A stretch of DNA of 64,000 nucleotides. Source: Methylobacterium sp. 10 (GTDB taxonomy: Bacteria > Pseudomonadota > Alphaproteobacteria > Rhizobiales > Beijerinckiaceae). The stretch covers positions 560,501 to 624,500 of the forward strand of contig NZ_KI912577.1 in the NCBI RefSeq assembly GCF_000519085.1, read 5' to 3'. The translations under genes and the position numbers were made by a program. The stretch's first letter is position 1. Every line of letters starts with the position of its first letter. Under the pieces are notes generated by a model. That model had not been told where the DNA came from. It made no database searches and was given only the letters and a program-made list of their open reading frames with translations. Below are positions 55,303 through 63,860 of this stretch, in pieces.

Positions 55303-56361
55303 TCACGTGACGACCGGGCTCTCCTCATGGGCCGAGGGTGTTCCGCACGCCCGGCAGAAGCGCTCGAAGGTGCTTTTGCGGTGGTCGCAGGCGGGGCAGC
55401 GTTCGAAGGCGCCGAGGCCGCAATGAGGACAGAAGTTCAGGCTCGGATCGTCGAGGGCGATGGGCCGCTCGCAGCCCGGACAGGATTTCTTGGCGAGGCG
55501 CTCCAGCGCCTGGTCCGTGGCGATCTCGCCCCGGCGCTCCTCGGTCGGGCGCGTTTCCGCGAGCTTCTGCCGCTCGTTGTAGGATTGCAGGGCGCCGATG
55601 GCGGCGCGGCCGGCGATGAGGGTCACGAGGACGCCGACACCGTATTGCACGTAGCCGCCGTAGCTCGGCAGGTAGGGGACGAGCTCCACGAAGAACGCGA
55701 AGGTCGCCGCGAAGGCGAAGCCCCAGACGAAGGGCCAGTTGCGGCTCCGCCGCCGCTTGAGCAGCAGCCAGCCGGCCAGCGCCAGGAGCGGCAGCGTCAG
55801 GGCGAGGCGATATCCGAAGACGCGCAGCTCCTGCTCCCGCTCGGCGGCGTCGAGCTTGACCTGGGCCGCCATGCGCCGTTCGCTCTCCGCCCGCGTGAGC
55901 GGCTCCTCCTCCTCGGAGAGATCGAGCCGGGCCTTGGCCAACCCTTCCAGCCGCTCCTCGATGGTCCGCTCGGCCCCCTTCAAGGCATCGAGCCCCTGCG
56001 TGCGGGCGATCAGGTCGGGATCCTGGTCGACGCGCTGCGTCGCGTCGCGGGTCCTCAACCAGTTGGCGAAGGTCTCGCGCGCCGCCTCCGAGGCCGAGCG
56101 CGCGGCATCGAGGGCCAACTGCTCCTGCTCCGTCCGGCGTCGGTTGTCGTCCTGCTCCCGGCGAATCCGCTTCAGGGACTCGACCGCCGCCTCGTCCGTT
56201 GGCCCGTCGAGGAACTGTTCGAGGGTCTGGCGGTGCTCCACCTGCGGCAGGTCGCCGACCACGAGGGAGCCGAGGCCGATGAGGAACCAAGCGAAGAGGA
56301 AGGCGATGAGCCAGAGCCCGAGCGTCAGCCAGCGTTCGGACAATCTACGGCTGGAACGCAT
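55303..56361 (-). CDS. Membrane protein with double zinc ribbon
   Basis: This 352-residue protein has a first membrane helix (LGLWLIAFLFAWFLIGLGSLVV, about residues 14-35), a charged coiled coil (about 50-175, rich in Glu, Arg and Ala) and three further helices (about 180-260). At the C-terminus are two zinc ribbons: CPGC then FCPHCG, and CPAC then FCRACG. The ribbons probably face the cytoplasm. The family is not recognised. The ATG at 56361 is chosen because the frame before it is low-complexity. It is divergent from hipBA across the operator region. Confidence 0.6.
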   Translation of the reverse strand: MRSSRRLSERWLTLGLWLIAFLFAWFLIGLGSLVVGDLPQVEHRQTLEQFLDGPTDEAAVESLKRIRREQDDNRRRTEQEQLALDAARSASEAARETFANWLRTRDATQRVDQDPDLIARTQGLDALKGAERTIEERLEGLAKARLDLSEEEEPLTRAESERRMAAQVKLDAAEREQELRVFGYRLALTLPLLALAGWLLLKRRRSRNWPFVWGFAFAATFAFFVELVPYLPSYGGYVQYGVGVLVTLIAGRAAIGALQSYNERQKLAETRPTEERRGEIATDQALERLAKKSCPGCERPIALDDPSLNFCPHCGLGAFERCPACDHRKSTFERFCRACGTPSAHEESPVVT

Positions 56362-56615
56362 GCGATGACTCCTGTCGAATGCCCCGCCCCCCAATCCGCG
56401 AAGTCGGGGCTGGTCCGCCGCGCGTGGGTGACGGCGCCGGAAGCCGGCGCTGCCGGGTGTAGTCGCCTTGGATCCACGGGAACAGACCCGAGCCGGGAAC
56501 GGTGCCGGATCGCCCACCGACGCGGAACGGGCGCCGTCAGGCGACTTGATCGGCAAGGTCGAGCTTCCCTCGGTGCACGGACGGCTTGGATTCCATGCAA
56601 TCCGGGCGCTCCAAG

Positions 56616-56718
56616 TTATACCGACTTCAATATAAAACGGTTTTATGCCGACTTGGATATATGGCTTGATTTATACCGACTTATGCATAAATTACTTTAA
56701 ATACCGACTCGGCTATAA
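56616..56718. repeat. Four operator-like repeats upstream of hipBA
   Basis: Four 20-bp copies start at 56616, 56643, 56671 and 56699, spaced 27-28 bp. Each has the core CCGACT[T/C] flanked by a dyad of the type TTATA-N10-TATAA (copies 2 and 4 are imperfect). The E. coli HipB operator has the similar layout TATCC-N8-GGATA, also in four copies. The block is AT-rich, ends 12 bp before the hipB start and must contain the promoter. Autoregulation by HipB is a strong inference. Confidence 0.75.
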
Positions 56719-56729
56719 GGACGGCCTCC

Positions 56730-57035
56730 GTGCCAGCCATTCGCACACCGAACGACCTCGTGGCACTCCTCAAGGGTAGGCGGCTGGAGCTCGGCGAAAG
56801 CCAGACCCAGTTCGCGGCGCGCATCCGCAAGACCCAGTCCTGGGTCTCCGACTTCGAACGTAACGTCACTCCCAACATCTATATCGGCACCATGCTGGAG
56901 ATTCTCTCGTTGGCTGGGTTTGACCTCAACGCGGTCTCGCGGGAGGCTCGGTACGACGCCGGTCCCGATGAGGACGACGACGACGCCGACTTAGCTCTGG
57001 ACTTCCAGGATGATGCCGGCGGGTTCACGCCATGA
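56730..57035 (+). CDS. hipB: HipB-like antitoxin and repressor
   Basis: This 101-residue DNA-binding protein has a Cro/C1-type helix-turn-helix (LKGRRLELGESQTQFAARI then KTQSWVSDFERNVT, residues about 14-50) and an acidic C-terminal tail (DEDDDDADLALDFQDD). HipB neutralises HipA and represses the operon. The start is a GTG eight bases after AAGGA. Its end overlaps the hipA start by four bases (ATGA). Four operator-like repeats lie directly upstream. Confidence 0.85.
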   Translation: MPAIRTPNDLVALLKGRRLELGESQTQFAARIRKTQSWVSDFERNVTPNIYIGTMLEILSLAGFDLNAVSREARYDAGPDEDDDDADLALDFQDDAGGFTP

Positions 57036-58375
57036 GCACACCCAAGCTGCTGCACGTCCTCATGGGCGGGGTTCCGCTTGGCCGAATCGCCCAGGAGGGC
57101 AACCGGCACGTTCTGACTTACGATCCACGGTGGCTCCGCCGTGGGGACCGCGCGGTCACGCTATCGCTGTCGATGCCGCTCACGGCGCCTGTCCACCAGG
57201 GCGACGTGGTCGCCAACTTCCTTTGGAACCTGTTGCCCGACAGCGAGCCGACCCTCGATGGCTGGGCCCGAAAGTTCCAGGTCTCGGCCCGAAATCCGTT
57301 CTCTCTCCTCGCACACACGGGCGAGGACTGCCCGGGAGCCATCCAGCTAGTGCGGGAGGAGCGTCTGAACGCCGTCACCGGGCGTGGCGAAATCGAGTGG
57401 ATCGACGAGAAGGAGATCGGACGCCGTCTGGCGGAGCTGCGCCGCGACGCAGGGACTTCAGGTCGTGTCAGCGGCGAGACGGGCCAGTTCTCGCTGGCCG
57501 GGGCCCAGCCCAAGACGGCGCTCACTTTGCTGGAAGGCCGATGGGGCGTGCCGTCAGGTAGGATGCCGACCACCCACATCCTCAAGCCGCCAGTGCTTAA
57601 CCTGGAGGGTCATGCGGAGAACGAGCATGTCTGCCTGAGCGTCGCCGCAGCCATGGGCATGCGCGCGGCCAAGACGCGCGTGATGCGCTTCGCGGATGAG
57701 GTGGCCATCGTGGTCGAACGATACGACCGCATCGTCCGGGGGGACCGCATCCTGCGGAGCCACCAGGAGGACATGTGCCAGGCCCTCGGGGTACCCCCGT
57801 GGCGGAAGTACGAGAACGAGGGGGGGCCCGGCGTCCGAGCCGTCGTCGCCGACGTGCTGCGTTGGAGCGAGGACTCCCTCGCGACGCGGCGCACCTTCCT
57901 CAAGGCCGTAGTCTTCAACCAGATCATCGGAGGATCGGACGCGCACGCGAAGAACTATTCGATACAGCACGCGGCCTTCGGGAAGATGCGGCTTGCCCCT
58001 CTCTACGACATCGCCTCGGTCTGGCCGTACGAGCGGGACACGCGCAAGCTCAAGATGGCGATGCGGGTGGGTGGCAAGTACAAGTTCGACGAGATCCTGC
58101 TGCGGCACTGGGAGGCCGAGGCGCGCGCGTGTGGCATGCAGCCTGAGGACGCCGTTGGGCCGCTGCGCGACCTGATCGCACGCTTACCCGACGCCTTCTC
58201 CGACGCCTCCCACAAAGCCATAGAGGGCGGACTATCCCATAAAATGACCGTGCCGCTCGCCGACGCCGTGGGCGTACGCTGCAAGTACCTCGCCGCCCGG
58301 TACGGACGCGAGGATGCTCAAACAATTGTAGCAGAGCCGGAGGACGAGGAGGAAACGGCGGCATTCGCGCCGTGA
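57032..58375 (+). CDS. hipA: HipA-like serine/threonine kinase toxin
   Basis: This 447-residue kinase has the HipA N-terminal domain (LHVLMGGVPLGRIAQ, LPDSEPTLDGWARKF) and a kinase core. The P-loop motif FSLAGAQPKTALT includes Ser154, the equivalent of the autophosphorylated Ser150 of E. coli HipA. The catalytic Asp303 and Asn308 lie in GGSDAHAKNYSI, and the metal-binding Asp326 in LAPLYDIASVW. All motifs are intact, so an active enzyme is likely. E. coli HipA phosphorylates glutamyl-tRNA synthetase and causes persistence; the target here is unknown. It is coupled to hipB by ATGA. Confidence 0.88.
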   Translation: MSTPKLLHVLMGGVPLGRIAQEGNRHVLTYDPRWLRRGDRAVTLSLSMPLTAPVHQGDVVANFLWNLLPDSEPTLDGWARKFQVSARNPFSLLAHTGEDCPGAIQLVREERLNAVTGRGEIEWIDEKEIGRRLAELRRDAGTSGRVSGETGQFSLAGAQPKTALTLLEGRWGVPSGRMPTTHILKPPVLNLEGHAENEHVCLSVAAAMGMRAAKTRVMRFADEVAIVVERYDRIVRGDRILRSHQEDMCQALGVPPWRKYENEGGPGVRAVVADVLRWSEDSLATRRTFLKAVVFNQIIGGSDAHAKNYSIQHAAFGKMRLAPLYDIASVWPYERDTRKLKMAMRVGGKYKFDEILLRHWEAEARACGMQPEDAVGPLRDLIARLPDAFSDASHKAIEGGLSHKMTVPLADAVGVRCKYLAARYGREDAQTIVAEPEDEEETAAFAP

Positions 58376-58865
58376 ACCTCGAACGGTGGCCATCGACCGA
58401 AGAAGGCCGACCGGTTACCTGATCGGGCTCAAGAGCGCCTTCGGACCGAGCGCTTCCAGCCCCGACCCGGGCAGCGGGCATACCCCCACAACGCCTAAAA
58501 ACAGCCTTCAGGCGCCCTCAATGACGGGCACCGCGCGGGGCGAGGGGCTCGGCGGGTTCCTGAGCCGTGGCTTGGGCGGGCTTCTGGACTTCCACCGACC
58601 CGGGTTAAGGAAGCCAGCCTATTTGGTAGCGGAACGCCGGAAGCCCATCCAGCATCCCGCATCCTGTCGAGTCGCCCTTCCTGACTGCGCCCGGTCGCCC
58701 GGAATGCCCGGGCAAACTCGTTACTCGGGCGGACGACCACATCTCATCGCCCCCCAATCGAGAGAAAAAAACGCACGGGACCCTGGGCGCCCCATTTCCT
58801 GTCCGATAGGCCTGCAAGGCCCGCTACCTTACTCAGGACGAATCGTTTTCAGGATCGCTATACGA
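58376..58865. other. Intergenic stretch between hipA and the IS remnant
   Basis: Close to 490 bp with only overlapping open frames and no recognisable protein. It probably consists of remains of rearranged DNA. I see no attachment site, clear hairpin or repeat. Confidence 0.4.
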
Positions 58866-59565
58866 TTAGCCCCGCTCATCGCGAGCTTGCTGACATCCAG
58901 TGCAAACTGTAAAGGGCGGACCAATTCCAGGCCGCTGTGGTGGAGTAAAACCGGGCCAGTGGCGGCCGGCCGTTTGAACATTGTAATAGCCTTCGATGTA
59001 GGCGAACAGGTCCCGTCTGGCCTCGTCCCGGGTCGCCCATCGTCGCTGGTGGACGAGTTCGACCTTGAGGGTGTGGAAGAAGCTTTCCATCGGGGCGTTG
59101 TCGTAGCAGCAGCCGGTTCGGCTCATGGAAGGTGTCGCCTTCACGTCGGCAAGCTGCGCTCTGTAGGCCTCGGCGGCGTATGGGCTGCCGCGATCCGAGG
59201 GACAGATGAGCCCAGAGGCCGGTCGCTGCCGTCGGGGCGCCATCATCAGGGCGACCGATGTCAGCTCGGTCCGCTTTTAGGACGTCGCGCTCCATGCGCG
59301 TCCGGTCGAGTTCACGCCGCAGACGGGCGATCGCGACCGCCTGATCGGACGGCGATGACACCGGGCTCATCGGCGCGGTTCCTGGCAATCCCGCTGGCCG
59401 CGGTGGCGGGCAGCCGCCCATCAGCGCCGTGCGCCACTGCCTCAGCATCGACGGTTGGATCCCGAGTTCGGCGGCGATCTGCATCTGCGGCCGGCCGCTG
59501 CTTTCCAGCAGCGCCACCGCCTCGCGTTTGAACTCCGGGGTGAACTCGCGTCTCGTCTTTGCCAT
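58866..59565 (-). pseudogene. IS3-family transposase remnant (orfA joined to the end of orfB)
   Basis: The N-terminal part from the ATG at 59565 is a complete orfA helix-turn-helix (KTRREFTPEFKREAVALLES, ELGIQPSMLRQWR) and leucine-zipper region (IARLRRELDRTRMERDVLK). The sequence then jumps, after a deletion and frame change near 59275, to the C-terminal part of the DDE integrase: CPSDRGSPYAAEAY with the second Asp, and YDNAPMESFFHTLK with the catalytic Glu. The middle, with the first catalytic Asp, is missing. It cannot make an active transposase. Confidence 0.75.
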
Positions 59566-59626
59566 CAAACACCTTCCCCGCCCGCAAGGAGCGTATCAGA
59601 GGTGTCCGTGAAACCGGGGGAGGATC
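58866..59626 (-). mobile_element. Decayed IS3-family insertion sequence
   Basis: Remnant of an IS3-type element with an internal deletion. The right end carries a terminal-repeat-like sequence (59602-59626) starting TGATCCTCCCCCGGTTTC on the minus strand, as expected upstream of orfA. No matching left repeat was found near 58866, so that end is probably lost. The element lies against a truncated PHB-depolymerase-like gene and may have caused that truncation. Confidence 0.65.
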
Positions 59627-60214
59627 AGGTGAACCGTCCATCTTGGCCGGCCTCACGCACCAAATAATGGGCGAGTTCGATGTCGATTCCGCACGGGTCT
59701 GCATCGGCGGCCTGTCGTCGGGTGGCGCTGCGGCCGCAGTTATGGGGATGACCTACCCGGACGTCTACGCCGCCGTCGGCATCCATTCCGGGCTGGCATG
59801 CGGGTCCGCCGGGTCCTTATCCGCGGCCCTCGCGGCAATGCGTTTAGGCTCCGCGGTCAAGCCACGGCAGGCGACGCATCCCGTTCCGACCGTCGTCTTC
59901 CATGGCGACCGGGACACGACCGAGTCCCCATCGATGGGGATCAGGCATTCGCCCAGGCGAGGCCGGATGTCGAACTGGTCACCGCAATGGCCGAAGGACG
60001 CTCGGCCGGTGGAACAGCCTATACGAAAACCGTCCGGACAGATCCGGAAGGCCAGTGGTCGTCGGAACGGTGGGTCGTGCACGGCGCAGGCCATGCATGG
60101 GCCGGCGGCGACCCAATCGGCTCGCATACCGACCCGACAGGTCCCGATGCCAGTCGTGAGATGTTACGGTTCTTCATGTCCCACGCGAAGGTTTACGGTT
60201 CGCGCCAGTACTGA
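59627..60214 (+). pseudogene. Truncated, frameshifted PHB-depolymerase-like esterase
   Basis: The frame read from about 59627 shows VCIGGLSSGGAAAAVMGMTYPDVYAAVGIHSGL, here given in parts: the lipase box GLSSGG with the nucleophile Ser, then TYPDVYAAVG and PTVVFHGDRDTT with the catalytic Asp. After a one-base change near 59930 the homology continues in another frame with GDQAFAQARPDVEL, WVVHGAGHAWAGGD (catalytic His) and REMLRFFMSH, ending at 60214. The N-terminal half is lost next to the IS remnant. The gene is of the LpqC/short-chain PHA depolymerase type and is not functional. Confidence 0.7.
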
Positions 60215-60261
60215 CCCCTCCAAGGGCAGCGCGAGCCGAACCGGTTCCTCAGGAGCATCCC

Positions 60262-61122
60262 TTGGTCGAGCTTCGCATCCATCACAGGACAACCTACCGA
60301 TACCGGCAGTCGGTCGGCCTTGGCCCGCACCGCCTCATGTTGCGACCGCGGGAAACTCGGGACCTGAGGCTCGTATCGAACACGGTCACCGTGATGCCGG
60401 ATGCGACGGTCAGCTGGGCCAACGACGTCGCGGGGAACGCCATCGCCACCGTTACGTTCGCTACGCCTTCCGACACTCTCGTCATCGACAGCTTGTCCTG
60501 CGTCGAACTCTCCGCGGTCGCTTATCCAGTCTTCGACATCGCGGCCTCCGCCATATCGTTTCCCTTCCGGTACCCCGACGGCGATTGGACCGATCTTGGG
60601 GCGCTGGCATCACGGCAGTACCCAGACGATGATGGCCTACAGGCCTGGGCGCAAGCGTTCGTCGCGGGATGCCCCACCGACACCCTTTCACTACTCAAGG
60701 ACATCAACTCCGGCGTCGGCAACGCCATTACGTATCAGGCTCGGGAGGACGAGGGTACGCAAGCCCCCAGTCAGACCCTTCTGTTGGGCGCGGGTTCCTG
60801 CCGGGACCTTGCTACCTTGTTCGTGGAAGCTGTCCGCTCGTTAGGGTTCGGGGCTCGGGTCGTATCGGGCTATCTGCATGATCCGACGCGTACCCTGCTT
60901 GGCTCCGCGGATGCTGGTTCCACCCATGCCTGGGCCGAGGTCTATCTGCCCGGCGCGGGCTGGGTCACCTTCGATCCAACCAACCGCAGCGTGGGCGGGG
61001 CAAACCTGATCCCGGTCGCCGTGGCGCGGGACATCCGTCAAGCCATGCCGGTGACCGGCAGCTTCATCGGACCATCCGAAGCCTTCCTGGACATGTCGGT
61101 CGCGGTTAGCGTCACGGCCTGA
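60262..61122 (+). CDS. Transglutaminase-like protein
   Basis: This 286-residue protein has an N-terminal beta domain (ELRIHHRTTYRYRQSVGLGPHRLMLRPRE, in parts ELRIHHRTTYRY and GPHRLMLRPRE) and a papain-like core. The catalytic triad is visible: Cys in LLGAGSCRDLATLFVEA, His in STHAWAEVYLPGAG and Asp in VTFDPTN. The start is a TTG six bases after AGGAG. Family members are cytosolic, probably proteases or amide-processing enzymes; the substrate is unknown. It appears intact despite decayed neighbours and starts 47 bp after the pseudogene. Confidence 0.8.
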   Translation: MVELRIHHRTTYRYRQSVGLGPHRLMLRPRETRDLRLVSNTVTVMPDATVSWANDVAGNAIATVTFATPSDTLVIDSLSCVELSAVAYPVFDIAASAISFPFRYPDGDWTDLGALASRQYPDDDGLQAWAQAFVAGCPTDTLSLLKDINSGVGNAITYQAREDEGTQAPSQTLLLGAGSCRDLATLFVEAVRSLGFGARVVSGYLHDPTRTLLGSADAGSTHAWAEVYLPGAGWVTFDPTNRSVGGANLIPVAVARDIRQAMPVTGSFIGPSEAFLDMSVAVSVTA

Positions 61123-61310
61123 GGGCTAGGGCCGACGTAGGAAATCCCATCGTCCGGAACGGGTGTCTCGAACCCGCCAAATCATATTGACCCTGCATCA
61201 TGCGAAGGCACGGTCACAATCCATCAAAAGCGCAGCCCCTCTCACATCAGTATCGATGCCTCCACACTCACAGATTTCACTTCGTAGCGCGTAGCAGATA
61301 GCAGTACGTC

Positions 61311-61890
61311 CTACACGCTACCCGACGAGTAGTCCTTTAGCTCCGCGTTGGGCGATCCAGGGCAAGCGCCCTTGCGGACCTGGACTACCTTCCCCGGCCG
61401 TAATCCGGTCGGTTCCTCGATCTGCCCCCTTGCGTTACAGACCACCCGCGTCGACCCCACCCGGTAATCCGAGGCATGGTGGACATGTCCGTGGACCCAG
61501 ACGTCCGGGCCCCGGTCAAGGATAAGATCCGACAGGTCCGAAGCATCGCACCACCGTAGGTCCGCATCGGCCCTGGATAGGCTCGCCCGGTGCGGAGCGT
61601 GATGGGTAACCACCACCGTGTGACCGGGATGGCTTACGGCCCGGGTGTCATCAATGAAGGCCCGGGTGCCCCAGTGCATCGCGAGCACTTCCTCGGGCTC
61701 GATGCGATTGCGCGACCTCGGACCCGTCCGGATCCGGCGGTAATCCACCATCCCACCGCGCCCCTGGGCGGTCCGAAAACCGTGATTCAGGTTGACCGAG
61801 CCCAGGCGGAAGTCCGTCCAGAGAGTGCCACCGGCGAACCGCACGCTATCGACGATAATCAAGTCGGAACGTGTCCACTGGACTGCCTGA
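61311..61890 (-). pseudogene. Metallophosphoesterase fragment lacking its N-terminus
   Basis: The frame contains the C-terminal half of a calcineurin-like phosphoesterase: FAGGTLWTDFRLGSVNLNHG, VVVTHHAPHRASLSRADADLRW, PDVWVHGHVHHASDYRVGSTRVV and a C-terminal NARGQIEEP. The N-terminal metal motifs (DLHxE, GDxD, GNHE) are absent, and the frame runs into unrelated sequence above 61890. About a hundred residues are missing, so the protein is unlikely to be active. The frame is formally open up to 61982. Confidence 0.6.
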
Positions 61891-61983
61891 GGGCGGGTGC
61901 GCGGTGGTGACGAGAGCCTGCACGCTCCGCTCTTCACGCATTCGATGGCCGGACCATCCCTCGATGACCATGGGGGGACCACG

Positions 61984-62013
61984 TTGACATGTGCACTTTC
62001 ATGGCACTATCGA
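61984..62013 (+). promoter_or_regulatory. Sigma-70-type promoter directly before the rrf2-like gene
   Basis: TTGACA at 61984-61989 and TATCGA at 62008-62013 are separated by 18 bp. A start site about seven bases after the -10 element would fall on the A of the ATG at 62020. No ribosome-binding site precedes that ATG, so the mRNA is probably leaderless. Spacing and -35 match the consensus well; the -10 is weaker. Confidence 0.55.
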
Positions 62014-62019
62014 AGTTGC

Positions 62020-62484
62020 ATGAGACGTGACAGTCGACTGTCGGGCGTGCTTCACGTCCTCCTGCACATGGCCGAGTTCGAGAAGCCGGTGACGTCCGAG
62101 CGTCTCGCCGTGGTGATGCACACCAATCCGGTTGTCGTACGGCGCGTCATGGCCGGGCTGCGCGATCTCGGCCTTGTTGCCTCGGGCAAGGGGCATGGCG
62201 GGGGATGGACCCTTTCCTGCGACCTCGACCGCGTGACCTTGCACGACGTCTACCTCGCCCTCGGAGCGCCCGAAATCTTCGCGATGGGCCATCGCAGCGA
62301 GGCACCGGAATGCCTCGTTGAGCAGGTGGTCAACGCGGCCCTCGCGACGGCCTTCGAGGATGCGGAGCGCCTGCTGCTGTCGCGCCTGGGCGACGTCACC
62401 CTCGGGCAGATCAGCATCGATTTCCACGCCCGGCTCGCTAAGCGGCGACCCAATCTGAAAGAAGACTGTCCCGATGGCGCATAG
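62020..62484 (+). CDS. Rrf2-family transcriptional regulator
   Basis: A 154-residue regulator with a winged helix-turn-helix (RLSGVLHVLLHMAEFEKPVTSERLA, in parts RLSGVLHVLLHM and TSERLAVVMHTNPVVVRRVMAGL) and the wing GLVASGKGHGGGWTL. Unlike the iron-sulfur members it has a single Cys in the effector region (EAPECLVEQ), so it may sense a thiol or small molecule. It overlaps the downstream methyltransferase gene by 11 bases. The ATG at 62020 appears to coincide with the transcription start. Confidence 0.8.
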   Translation: MRRDSRLSGVLHVLLHMAEFEKPVTSERLAVVMHTNPVVVRRVMAGLRDLGLVASGKGHGGGWTLSCDLDRVTLHDVYLALGAPEIFAMGHRSEAPECLVEQVVNAALATAFEDAERLLLSRLGDVTLGQISIDFHARLAKRRPNLKEDCPDGA

Positions 62485-63187
62485 CGGCCGACACGAACCC
62501 CTGGACCTCGTCGCCGCCTTCGACGACCCGACGGCGGCAGCGAAATACTCGGAGGGGCCGCGCCGGTTCGTACCGGGCTTCGACGCCCTTCACCGTATGA
62601 CCGGCATTCTCCTTGCCGAGGAGGCCCCGCACGACGCGCGGGTCCTAGTGCTCGGTGCCGGGGGTGGATTGGAGTTGCGGGCCCTGGCCGAGGCCCATCC
62701 GGGATGGACCTTCGTCGGCGTCGATCCGGCTCGAGAGATGCTGCTGCAGGCGGAGCGGACGCTTGGTCCCCTGATGGAACGGGTGACCCTGATCCACGGC
62801 TACGTCGACGATGCGCCGGACGGGCCTTTCGATGCCGCGACCTGCCTTCTCACGCTGCATTTCCTCGATGCTGTCGAACGGGAGGCCACGGTCCGCGCGA
62901 TCCACCGGCGCCTGAGGCCAGGGGCGCCGTTCGTCGCCGCCCACGCCAGCTTTTCGCAGGCCGGGGACGAACGGAAGCGGTCGTTGGGCCGATACGAGGC
63001 GTACGCCATCGCTTCCGGCGCGGAGCCGGAGATGGCAGCCAAGGCCCGGGCGGCCGTGGGAGCGAGCCTTCGTATCCTCGATCCCGACCGGGATGCCGCG
63101 ATCCTGCATGCCGGAGGATTCAACGATGTCGAACTGTTCTACGCGGCGCTCACCTGGCGCGGCTGGGTGGCACGGGCCGGATACTAA
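62474..63187 (+). CDS. Class I SAM-dependent methyltransferase
   Basis: This 237-residue enzyme has the Rossmann-like SAM motif VLVLGAGGGLELRAL (about residue 56), the acidic residue in FVGVDPAREML and motif post II FDAATCLLTLHFLD. The C-terminus (AAILHAGGFNDVELFYAALTWRGW) resembles methyltransferases that act on small molecules. It overlaps the rrf2-like gene by 11 bases, so the regulator probably controls it. Its TAA overlaps the end of the minus-strand pseudogene. The substrate is unknown. Confidence 0.82.
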   Translation: MAHSGRHEPLDLVAAFDDPTAAAKYSEGPRRFVPGFDALHRMTGILLAEEAPHDARVLVLGAGGGLELRALAEAHPGWTFVGVDPAREMLLQAERTLGPLMERVTLIHGYVDDAPDGPFDAATCLLTLHFLDAVEREATVRAIHRRLRPGAPFVAAHASFSQAGDERKRSLGRYEAYAIASGAEPEMAAKARAAVGASLRILDPDRDAAILHAGGFNDVELFYAALTWRGWVARAGY

Positions 63188-63483
63188 GGGTTCGACGGAG
63201 GGGGGGCGATACGGATGCGGACCCTGCCCCACACGAACCCAGCCACAAGCGAAAGGGCCATGAAGGGCAGCATCGTGATGACGAGCCATTCCATCAGCGT
63301 GATCCTTGTCAGCGGCAGGCCAAGATCGACCCGGGCGATCGAGCAGGGATGGACGGAGCCTTCGCTCAGGGTACAGCCGGCAAGATTGGCGACGAGAAGC
63401 GCGACGGCGAACGGGAGGGTAGGCAGCTAGACCATCAGGCCGAAGACGAGGAGAACGCGTTCCACGGTTCGCATCCCGATCAT
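63184..63483 (-). pseudogene. Small membrane-protein gene interrupted by an amber codon
   Basis: The ATG at 63483 overlaps the TGA of the upstream gene (ATGA) and is preceded by GAGGAG. The frame encodes IGMRTVERVLLVFGLMV, then a TAG at codon 19 (63429-63427). It continues open for 80 codons with two clear membrane segments (LPFAVALLVANLAG, MEWLVITMLPFMALSLVAGF) to a TAG at 63186-63184. The continued frame and coupling suggest a recently inactivated gene, unless the amber is suppressed or the sequence has an error. No family is recognised with confidence. Confidence 0.55.
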
Positions 63484-63809
63484 CGCTCCTCGAAGGGGCG
63501 AACCGGTACGGAGCCGCCCGGCGGGATCGGTCCGAGATGGCGGGCGATGCCGGGATAGGCCGGATCCGACAGAGCGTAGCGAATTCGAGCGTCTCCCATG
63601 GCGCCTCCAACCGACCCAGCGCGCAGGATCAGGACGAGGCTGCCGTCCGGCTCCCGTGTCGCCACCCCGATGGGGCCGGCACTTGTCGTTCCGGAAAATC
63701 GGGCTCGCGGAGCCGTGCGGACATCAGATTGGCTGGATTCGGTTGAGCGAGCACACGGCGGCAGAATGACCGAGCCGACCAACGTGACCAAGACCAGCGT
63801 GCGTATCAT
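63480..63809 (-). CDS. Small exported protein, unknown function
   Basis: This 109-residue protein has an N-terminal signal peptide (MIRTLVLVTLVGSVILPPCA). A Ser/Thr/Arg-rich segment follows, then a compact C-terminal part (VATREPDGSLVLILRAGSVGG, RYALSDPAYPGIARHLGPI). Cys near position 19 could make it a lipoprotein, although the context is not a good lipobox. Its TGA overlaps the start of the amber-interrupted gene. I do not recognise the family. Confidence 0.55.
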   Translation of the reverse strand: MIRTLVLVTLVGSVILPPCARSTESSQSDVRTAPRARFSGTTSAGPIGVATREPDGSLVLILRAGSVGGAMGDARIRYALSDPAYPGIARHLGPIPPGGSVPVRPFEER

Positions 63810-63860
63810 GCCGAAACGCCTCCTGCGTGCGCGCGCCCGGCGAGGCCGTTCAACGATCCA

